The notes beneath the pieces were generated by a model. It was not told where the DNA came from. It saw nothing but the letters and a program-made list of their open reading frames with translations, and searched no databases. From the NCBI RefSeq assembly GCF_003217575.1, contig NZ_QJTC01000003.1, positions 1 to 64,000 on the forward strand: a stretch of 64,000 nucleotides of DNA. The letters run 5' to 3'. This DNA is from Xylophilus ampelinus (GTDB lineage: Bacteria; Pseudomonadota; Gammaproteobacteria; Burkholderiales; Burkholderiaceae_C). Below are positions 58,143-64,000 of the stretch, piece after piece; within the stretch, counting starts at the first letter, position 1, and every line of letters begins with the position of its first letter. Both the position numbers and the translations under genes were made by a program.

Positions 58143-59575
58143 TCAGGCTGTGATGGTCGTGTGCGCCGTCTGTTCCCGCAGGTGTACGAAATGCGAGCCT
58201 ACGGCCGCGGCCATGTCGACGTCGTGCGTCACCAGCACCAGGGCGGCGCCGGTGTCGTCCACCGCGTCCAGCAGCGTGGCCATCGCGTCCTGCCGGGTGA
58301 TCGGATCGGGTCGAGGCGCGAGGTGGGCTCGTCGGCGAAGAGCAGGGCGGGCTGCACCGCCAGCGCGCGGGCCAGGGCGATGCGCTGCAGTTCGCCGCCG
58401 GAGACTGCCGAGGGCATGCGGGCCAGCACGCCGTCGGGCAGGCGCAGTCGCCGCAGGCGCTCCTGCACCGTGGCCCACGGCCGGCCGTGCAACCGGGCCA
58501 CGTCGCGAAGCGAGCGCTCCAGGCTGGCATGCGGCGCGAAGGAGGCGATCGGGTCCTGGTAGAGCTTCTGCAGGGCGTGGGCACGCAGTTGCGGCGCCCG
58601 GCGCACCCGGCCCGTATCGGGCGGCAGCAGGCCCAGCAGCAGGTTGCCGAGCGTGCTCTTGCCGGTGCCGCTCGGACCCTGCACCACCCAGCGCTGACCG
58701 GCGTGGATCTTCATGTCGATGCCCTCGAACAGACTTCGGCCGCCGAGTTGCTTGGCAATGCCGTCGGCTTCCAGCACCAAGGCGCCGGTGGCCGGTTCGG
58801 CGCGCCTGGGCCAGCGGGCCGGGTCGGCGGCCAGCAGGCGGCGGGTGAAGTCGTGGCGGGGGGCGGCCAGCACGGCGGCGGCGTCGCCTTGCTCGATCGC
58901 CTCGCCGCCCTGCAGCACGATCACCTGGCCGCCGAGGGCGCGGGCGACCTGGATGTCGTGGGTGATGGTGACGACGCAGCCGCCCGCCCGCCGCACAGAC
59001 TGCAGCAGCGCCACGGTGCGGGCACGCCAGTGCGCATCCAGTCCCTTGGTAGGCTCGTCGGCCAGCAGCACCCGGGCGCCGCCGGCCAGGGCGATGGTGG
59101 CCGCCGCGCGCTGGGCCATGCCGCCGGAAATCTGCCAAGGGTAGCGCTGGCCGGCCGCCGACAGGCCTGCACCCGCCAGGCCTTGCCGGGCGGCGGCGTC
59201 GGCGGCGTCGGAATCGGCGCCGCGGACCAGCGCGTGCACTTCGGCCAGCTGCGGCGCGATGCGGCCCAGCGGATCGAGCGCCAGCGCCGGCTCCTGCGGC
59301 AACAGGCCCAGGGTGCGGCCCCAGGCGGGGCGGCGTGCGGCGGCGTCCGCCGCGTGGGTGGTGCGGCCGTCCAGCGTGACGCTGCCGCCGGCGCGCAGGG
59401 CGGCGGGGAGGATGCCGACGACGGCCTGGGCCAGCAGCGATTTGCCGGCGCCGCTTTCGCCCAGCACCGTGAGCGATTCGCCGGCGTGCAGCGTGAACGA
59501 CACGCCGCGCAGCAGGGTGTGGGCGCCGACATGGACCGACAGGCCGTCGGCCGCGAGAAGCACGGTGCCGGTCAT
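58143..59575 (-). pseudogene. Fused double ATP-binding protein of a peptide/nickel-type ABC transporter, frameshifted near its 3' end
   Basis: Two ATPase modules in one chain (NikD-NikE-like). Module 1: Walker A GESGAGKS, signature ISGGMAQR, Walker B VLLADEP, H-loop ITHD. Module 2: Walker A GPSGTGKS, signature VSGGELQR, Walker B LLFADEP, D-loop SRLD. Right after LDPI the frame breaks. A 5-bp tandem duplication (atcgg at 58300-58304 and 58305-58309, plus strand) moves translation into a wrong frame that ends at 58229 (448 residues). The correct ending continues in the other frame (TRQDAMATLLDAVDDTGAAL, then VLVTHD) to 58143, so module 2 loses its H-loop. It could be a real mutation or an assembly error. 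Confidence 0.85.
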
Positions 59576-59624
59576 GCGGGACTCCTGTGGCAGCGCTTCG
59601 GCGGGTGGAGTCTGGCGGTCGCCT

Positions 59625-60464
59625 TCATGTCGAAGCCTCCCGTTCGCCGGCCAGCAACAGCATCCCGAGCACCAGGAGCGTCAGCAGCGCGACCGGCGCG
59701 GCGATGAGCCAGGGCGCCTCCTCGTAGTGGGGCAGGGCCTCGGTCATCATCAGGCCCAGCTCGGCTGTCGGCGGCTGCAGGCCCACGCCGATGAAGCCGA
59801 GCGCGGCCAGCGCCAGCACCGCCTGCGCCGCGCTGAAGGCCAGCAAAGTGCCCAGCACCGGGGCCAGTGCCGGCAGCAGGTGGCGCCGCACCAAGTACAC
59901 CGGGCCGAAGCCCAGCAGACGCGAGGCCTGCACCGCATCGCCCGCCAGCACCGGCCGTGCCACCGCCCGGCCGACCCGGAAATACTCCACCCAGAGCGAC
60001 AGCGACAGGCCCAGGTACAGCGCCCAGTGCCGGCCCGGCGCCAGGCCCGCGAACAGCAGCACCAGCAGCAGGCCGGGCACCGACAGGACGGCATCCGAGA
60101 GCATCACCAGCGCCCGCTCCACCGCGCCGCCGCGCCAGGCGGCCAGCAGTCCCAGCAGCACGCCGGGCACCGCCGCGGTGACGACGGCCAGTAGCGCCAG
60201 GCCGAGCGAGAGTTGCGCCGCATGGGCCAGCCGCGCGACCACGCTGCGGCCGAAGACATCGGTGCCCAGCCATTGGGCCGCGCCGGGCGGCGCCAGGCTG
60301 TTGTTCAAGTCCTGGGCTGCTGGATCGGTGCCGACCACGGCCGGCCCGAAGGCGGCGAAGCAGGCCAGCGCCAGCATCACCGCCAGGCCGGCGCGCGCAC
60401 GGCCTCGGCGGCGGGCGGGCGGCATGGTCGACTGCGCGGCGGGGGTGTCGAACACGGCGCTCAT
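59625..60464 (-). CDS. Peptide/nickel ABC transporter permease (DppC/NikC-like)
   Basis: A 279-residue permease: QWLGTDVFGRSVVARLAHAA, then helices such as LALLAVVTAAVPGVLLGLLA and the EAA-type loop ASRLLGFGPVYLVRRHLLP. Its ATG overlaps the stop of the 44-residue mini-ORF as ATGA. The next gene downstream is the fused ATPase, 49 nt away. Confidence 0.88.
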   Translation of the reverse strand: MSAVFDTPAAQSTMPPARRRGRARAGLAVMLALACFAAFGPAVVGTDPAAQDLNNSLAPPGAAQWLGTDVFGRSVVARLAHAAQLSLGLALLAVVTAAVPGVLLGLLAAWRGGAVERALVMLSDAVLSVPGLLLVLLFAGLAPGRHWALYLGLSLSLWVEYFRVGRAVARPVLAGDAVQASRLLGFGPVYLVRRHLLPALAPVLGTLLAFSAAQAVLALAALGFIGVGLQPPTAELGLMMTEALPHYEEAPWLIAAPVALLTLLVLGMLLLAGEREAST

Positions 60465-60595
60465 GGCAATACCTTCGTGCTGCGCACCGCGGTGCGCGCT
60501 TGTCGGGGGCGGCCCGGCACGGTGTTCATGGGAAGTACCTTCGTGCTTCGCACTGCGGTGCGAGCTTGTTGTGGGCGGCCCGGCACTGCGCTCAT
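60461..60595 (-). CDS. 44-residue mini-ORF made of two near-identical 22-residue units
   Basis: Start ATG at 60595 overlaps the upstream permease stop (ATGA) and the stop TGA at 60461-60463 overlaps the next permease ATG (ATGA). The two units share VPGRPxQARTAVRSTKVLP and each begins with Met. The ORF arises from two 66-bp tandem repeats and may only serve to couple translation across the gap, or it may be a spurious product of a repeat. No known homologue is recognised. Confidence 0.35.
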   Translation of the reverse strand: MSAVPGRPQQARTAVRSTKVLPMNTVPGRPRQARTAVRSTKVLP

Positions 60596-60601
60596 CGTGC
60601 A
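60470..60601. repeat. 66-bp tandem direct repeat, two copies
   Basis: 60470-60535 and 60536-60601 are aligned without gaps. Only about 5 of the first 51 positions differ. The two copies contain self-complementary parts (gcgcaccgcggtgcgc; cgcactgcggtgcg). They fill the whole space between the two permease genes. Confidence 0.85.
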
Positions 60602-61557
60602 TCCTCCAGCCGGCGGCGCGGGTCGAGCGCCAGGCAGGCGGCATCGACCAGCAGGTTGAAGACGACGAAGAGCAGACCCATGCAGAGCGCGGTGCCCTGG
60701 ACCATCGGCACGTCGCGGCCGAAGATCGCATGCACCAGCGCAAGGCCGATGCCGGGCCAGGCGAAGAGGCTCTCGACCACCACAGCGCCTTCCACCAGAA
60801 ACACCGCATGCACGCCCAGGTAGGCGACGACCGGCACCGCGGCGCTGCGCAGGGCGCGCCGCAGCAGCGCCTGGGTGTCGCCCAGACCCTTGGTGCGGGC
60901 GAACGCGTAGGCGGGCGATTGCAGCGCGTCGCGCAAGGCCTGCCGGGTGACGCGGGCCAGGCCGGCGGCCAGGCCCAGCGCCAGGGTGAGCGCGGGCAGC
61001 AGCAGGCTGCCGGCGTAGTCGTCGCCGGCCACCGGCAGGGCGCCCATCCGCACCGCGACCAGCAGCATCAGCAGCACCGCCAGCAGGAAGGGCGGCATCG
61101 CCCGCAGCAGAACCGCCAGCGCCAGCGTGGCGCGGTCGATGCGGCCACCGGCATGCAGGCCGGCCCAGGCGCCCAGCGGCAGGCCGATGGCCATCGCCAG
61201 CAGCAGCGCGGCCACGCCCAGGTCGAGGGTGGCGCCCAGCTGCGCGCGCACCTCGTGCCAGACCGGATCGCCGCTGACCAGGGAGCGGCCCAGGTCCAGG
61301 CGGGCCAGCGTGCCCCACCAGTGGGCCAGGGCCTGCCACAGCGGCCGGTCGAGGCCCAGCTCGGCGCGCACCGCGTTCGCGGCGGCGTTGCCGACCAGGT
61401 CGTAGCCGTAGCGGCTTGCCGCGACGCGCATCGCCACGTCGCCGGGCAGAGCGCGCGCCATGAAGAAGCACACGGTGCCGACCAGCAGCGCCAGCGCCAC
61501 CACTTGCACCGCGCGGCGGGCCAGCAGCGCCGCCCAGGGGGAGCGTAGCGGGGTCAT
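60592..61557 (-). CDS. Peptide/nickel ABC transporter permease (DppB/NikB-like)
   Basis: A 321-residue permease. N-terminal helix VVALALLVGTVCFFMARALP, family segment WWGTLARLDLGRSLVSGDPV, EAA loop FARTKGLGDTQALLRRALRS. Its stop overlaps the mini-ORF start. It lies 178 nt downstream of the binding-protein gene, with a family A repeat in the gap. Confidence 0.88.
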   Translation of the reverse strand: MTPLRSPWAALLARRAVQVVALALLVGTVCFFMARALPGDVAMRVAASRYGYDLVGNAAANAVRAELGLDRPLWQALAHWWGTLARLDLGRSLVSGDPVWHEVRAQLGATLDLGVAALLLAMAIGLPLGAWAGLHAGGRIDRATLALAVLLRAMPPFLLAVLLMLLVAVRMGALPVAGDDYAGSLLLPALTLALGLAAGLARVTRQALRDALQSPAYAFARTKGLGDTQALLRRALRSAAVPVVAYLGVHAVFLVEGAVVVESLFAWPGIGLALVHAIFGRDVPMVQGTALCMGLLFVVFNLLVDAACLALDPRRRLEDAR

Positions 61558-61615
61558 CGTTTCACCTCTCTGCGCAAAAGGGGCCTGCCGCGCCCGACGG
61601 AGTCGGCAGGCCGAT

Positions 61616-61665
61616 TGCTATAATTTTCATAGCATGTGGTCGGCGTGCGGCGGCGGCTATAGGCA
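61616..61665 (+). repeat. Dispersed two-hairpin repeat, family A (copy 8)
   Basis: Head gctataattttcatagcat, tail gtggtcggcgtgcggcggcg and gctatagg. It lies between the binding-protein gene and the DppB/NikB-like permease gene. Confidence 0.7.
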
Positions 61666-61735
61666 TTTCTCGTTCGAAATTTTGCATGGGGACCCGGGCC
61701 AGAGTGCTGCAAGGCGACCGGGCGCACCTGCAGGC

Positions 61736-63283
61736 TCACGCGCGCCATGTCATCTCGGTCAGGCGGTAGGAGCGCTCCAGCGGGTCCAGGCGCACGCCGA
61801 CCACCCGGGGGCTGACGGCCACCTGCTGCCGGTACCAGACGACCGGGATCACCGGCAGCTCGGTCTGCAGCACCTCGGCGATCCGGCCGCGCAGGGCGGC
61901 GGCGCGGGCCGCGGTGGGGGTGCCGCGCGTCAGCTCTTCGAGCGCGGCCACCACCGCGTCGCTCTTCCACCCCATCGCGCCCCAGTCGCCGCCGCGCGGG
62001 CCGAAGTCCTGCGCCAGCGTGCCGCTGGGGTCGGGCACGGTTGCGTAGTTGCGGGCGCCCAGGCCCAGCTGCAGGCTGCCGTCGCGGTGGCCCAGCGGAA
62101 TGTCGCCCGAATTGCCGATGGCGATCTGCACAGCGATGCCGGCCTGCCGCCACTGCTCCTGCAGCGCGGTGGCGAAGAGGGGCAGCTCGGGCCGGTCGAC
62201 GAAGGTACGCAGCACCAGCCGCAGCGGCTGCCCTGCCGCGTTGCGCAGGCCGTCGGGCCAAGGGTGCCAGCCGGCCTGTCGCAGCAGCTGCGCCGCGACC
62301 TGCGGATCGTGGCGCAGCGGCGGCAGCGCGGCGTTGTGCCAGTCGCCCAGCGTCGGCGGAAAAAGCTGGGTCGCGGCCAGCTCGGGGTCGCGCAGCAGGG
62401 CGCGGGCGATGCCGGCGCGGTCGATCGACAGGCTCAGCGCCTGCCGCACCCGGAGGTCCCGCAGTGCCGGATCGGCGGCGTTGAGCTTGAGCACCGCGGT
62501 GCGCGGCAGCGTGACCGCCGCGATCGGCACCTTGCCGCGGCTGCGCAGGCGCTGCAGGCTCACCGGATCCAGCCCGTAGGCCAGGTCGGCCTGGCCGGCC
62601 TCAGCCATCAGCGCGCGGGTCTCGGCGCGGCCGGCGGCCAGGTAGCGCACCCGGGCGATGGCGGGGCGCGGGCCGTCGTAGCCTTCGAACACCGTGGTCT
62701 CGATGCGCTGCGGTGCCGACAACACCGCGATGCGGTAGGGCCCGCTGCCGACGATCCGCAGGACCCGGCCCTGCGCGTCGAACGCGGACGGCGCCAGCAC
62801 CAGCGTGCTGCTGTGCGCCAGCAACGCCGGCAGCCGGCCGTGCGGCTCCGAGAGGGCGATCACCACCTCGCCGGGGCCATCGGCCTCCATCGACCGGATC
62901 GGCGCGCCGCTCAGCAGCGACGGCACCACCTGCGCCGTCCGCAGGCAGCGCACCACCGCCTCGGCCGTGACCGGCGTGTCGTCGTGGAACCGCGCGGCGG
63001 GCCGCAGCACGAAGCGCCAAGTGCGGCCGTCGGCCGATGTGCTCCAGCGCTCGGCCAGGGCCGGCGCGGGCGTGCCGTCGTCCAGCGCGCCCATCAGCGT
63101 CTCGGCCACCTGCAGGCGGGCGAACATGTAGCCGCTGGCCGCCGGCGCCAGCCCGCTCACCTCCCACGGGCCGACCAGCTGCAGCGGCGCAGGCTCGGCC
63201 GCTCGGGCGAACGCGGGAAGCGCACCGATCAGCGCGCCGCACTGCAGCAGGCGGCGCCGCTCAGGAATGAAATGCAGGGACAT
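61736..63283 (-). CDS. Substrate-binding protein of peptide/nickel-type ABC transporter (SBP_bac_5)
   Basis: A 515-residue periplasmic protein. The signal peptide runs MSLHFIPERRRLLQCGALIG to a likely AFARA/A cleavage. ALAERWSTSADGRTWRFVLR and ARFHDDTPVTAEAVVRCLR mark the family. It lies in an operon with two permeases and a fused ATPase and behind a TonB receptor gene. That layout is used for nickel, metallophore or oligopeptide uptake. The ligand is not determined from sequence. Confidence 0.88.
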   Translation of the reverse strand: MSLHFIPERRRLLQCGALIGALPAFARAAEPAPLQLVGPWEVSGLAPAASGYMFARLQVAETLMGALDDGTPAPALAERWSTSADGRTWRFVLRPAARFHDDTPVTAEAVVRCLRTAQVVPSLLSGAPIRSMEADGPGEVVIALSEPHGRLPALLAHSSTLVLAPSAFDAQGRVLRIVGSGPYRIAVLSAPQRIETTVFEGYDGPRPAIARVRYLAAGRAETRALMAEAGQADLAYGLDPVSLQRLRSRGKVPIAAVTLPRTAVLKLNAADPALRDLRVRQALSLSIDRAGIARALLRDPELAATQLFPPTLGDWHNAALPPLRHDPQVAAQLLRQAGWHPWPDGLRNAAGQPLRLVLRTFVDRPELPLFATALQEQWRQAGIAVQIAIGNSGDIPLGHRDGSLQLGLGARNYATVPDPSGTLAQDFGPRGGDWGAMGWKSDAVVAALEELTRGTPTAARAAALRGRIAEVLQTELPVIPVVWYRQQVAVSPRVVGVRLDPLERSYRLTEMTWRA

Positions 63284-63324
63284 CGTTGATAAGACGCGAA
63301 GGACGGTTGTTCCCAGGGCTCCCG

Positions 63325-63412
63325 TGGATCCGGCTCCGCCGGTCCACCGGGCGCGCGCCCCTTCCCGCGCAGCGAGAGAAGGGGGGGGGGGCGGCGCAGC
63401 CGCTCCGGGGGG
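63325..63412. repeat. Dispersed GC-rich repeat, family C (copy 2), with an 11-G run
   Basis: It matches 25997-26077: ggctccgccggtccaccggg, then ccccttcccgcgcagcg, aagggg and ggcggcgcagccgc. It holds eleven consecutive G (63381-63391), where the first copy has six. Confidence 0.65.
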
Positions 63413-63420
63413 ATGCACTT

Positions 63421-63534
63421 AGAGCGGCTAACACAACCCTTCTGGCGTCGTTGCCGCACCTTGTCGTACTACTCGTACTGTCTGCGATGCGGCGCCTAGC
63501 CAGAACCGCTTCGCTGGGTTGTGTTAGCCGCTCT
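63421..63534. repeat. Perfect 19-bp inverted repeat with a 76-nt loop behind the TonB receptor gene
   Basis: Arms agagcggctaacacaaccc (63421-63439) and its exact complement at 63516-63534. Inside, ttctggcgtcgttgccgca and tgcggcgcctagccagaa form a second, imperfect stem. On the minus strand it starts at the receptor stop codon, so it would fold at the 3' end of that message. I recall similar repeats in other Comamonadaceae genomes. Confidence 0.85.
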
Positions 63535-64000
63535 TAAAACCTGACTTGCAGGCCCAGCGTCACCGCCCGGCCCATGCCGGGGGTCACCCAGACCCGGTTG
63601 TAGGAGCTGGGGTAGTAGCTGCGGTCGAAGACATTGTCCACATCCAGCGTGAGCCGCACGGCGGGCGTCAGGCGCCAGTAGGCGACGATCTTGGCGGTGG
63701 TGTAGTCCGGCAGGTCGAAGGCGGCGGTGCCGGCATTGGCCTGGGCCTGGGTGCGGGCCTCGCCCAGCCGCTTGCCGGTATGGGTGACGCCGCCGCCGAT
63801 GCCGTAGCGCTGGCCGTTGGCTAAAGCGTTCTCGTACACCGCCAGGACGCTGCCGTTGACCTTGGGCACGTTGAGCAGGCGGCCGCCCACCTCCAGCGTG
63901 TTGTCGCGCGTCACCTCCACGTCGTTGACCACCAGGTTGGCGTTGATCCGCCACTGTCGGGTGACCTGGCCGGCGAAGTCGAATTCGGCACCGCGGCTGC
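63534..64000 (-). CDS. TonB-dependent outer-membrane receptor, C-terminal part
   Basis: The last about 155 residues of a TonB-dependent receptor; the rest lies beyond the right edge. It shows beta-barrel strands such as EFDFAGQVTRQWRINANLVV and YTTAKIVAYWRLTPAVRLTL, the family motif LDVDNVFDRSYYPSSYN and a terminal aromatic (LGLQVRF). The style is that of siderophore receptors (FhuA/FpvA-like). Codirectional ABC genes follow, so it probably passes their ligand across the outer membrane. Confidence 0.88.
   Translation of the reverse strand, partial: SRGAEFDFAGQVTRQWRINANLVVNDVEVTRDNTLEVGGRLLNVPKVNGSVLAVYENALANGQRYGIGGGVTHTGKRLGEARTQAQANAGTAAFDLPDYTTAKIVAYWRLTPAVRLTLDVDNVFDRSYYPSSYNRVWVTPGMGRAVTLGLQVRF

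Noticed and set aside
58143-58229. Programmed ribosomal frameshift in the fused ATPase
   Set aside because: The break is a 5-bp tandem duplication, not a slippery heptamer with a downstream structure; mutation or assembly error is simpler.
60461-60601. CRISPR array from the repeated 66-bp units
   Set aside because: There are only two units, with no spacers between them, and no cas genes in the window.

Overview
This window looks like a chromosomal segment of a high-GC betaproteobacterium of the order Burkholderiales, most likely family Comamonadaceae (Variovorax/Xylophilus/Acidovorax-like). The evidence is the housekeeping gene order (ispB / rplU-rpmA-obgE-proB / rppH-proS; the ubiE-ubiJ-ubiB cluster; fmdB-DUF502-aspS), the strong GC bias at third codon positions, and several short dispersed repeat families that I associate with this family. 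The genus is inference; no rRNA is present.

Layout. 1-1122: a tRNA-Pro(CGG) gene with a decayed tyrosine-integrase gene at its 3' side. The integrase is cut by an IS3-type element, which is itself cut by the end of an IS21-like element, giving a nested island scar. 1158-9131: core genes ispB, rplU, rpmA, obgE, proB, a CNP1-like secreted protein, rppH, proS and a lytic transglycosylase. 9338-13655: a response regulator with a c-di-GMP phosphodiesterase domain next to a membrane histidine kinase. 13778-22995: dusC, a CNNM/CBS transporter, a Lon-like AAA ATPase, grxD, prmC, prfA, hemA and a small membrane protein. 22228-27388: a complete ugpBAEC-ugpQ glycerol-3-phosphate / glycerophosphodiester uptake operon. 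27651-33946: serA, a giant FAD/Fe-S 2-hydroxyacid dehydrogenase, a HIT protein and a DUF971 protein. 34145-38259: ubiquinone genes ubiE, ubiJ and ubiB with a Tim44-like gene among them. 38338-42787: an SSS symporter, then fmdB-DUF502-aspS. 42876-47668: a TPR pseudo-receiver, folE, a short BLUF photoreceptor, a DUF429 protein and a stand-alone EAL phosphodiesterase. 47808-52029: a small secreted protein, a Yip1 protein, a histidine phosphatase, a TPR protein and a glycine-rich RRM protein. 52128-57485: a dipeptide/oligopeptide ABC operon. 57684-57941: a ferredoxin. 58143-64000: a second peptide/nickel-type ABC operon led by a TonB-dependent receptor, which suggests uptake of a metal chelate or other ligand across both membranes; its ATPase gene carries a frameshift.

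The most unusual content lies outside the ordinary genes. There are at least eight copies of an about 50-bp two-hairpin repeat, one of them in frame inside the FAD/Fe-S gene and one forming the N-terminus of an ABC ATPase. Two further repeat families begin at, or a few bases after, the stop codons of transport genes. Two large inverted repeats lie next to the second ABC operon. A 66-bp tandem duplication creates a 44-residue mini-ORF chained by two ATGA overlaps between two permeases. A predicted hairpin covers the ribosome binding site of the RRM gene. Unfused BLUF and EAL proteins sit within about 1 kb of each other. No CRISPR array, prophage structural genes or defence system was recognised.
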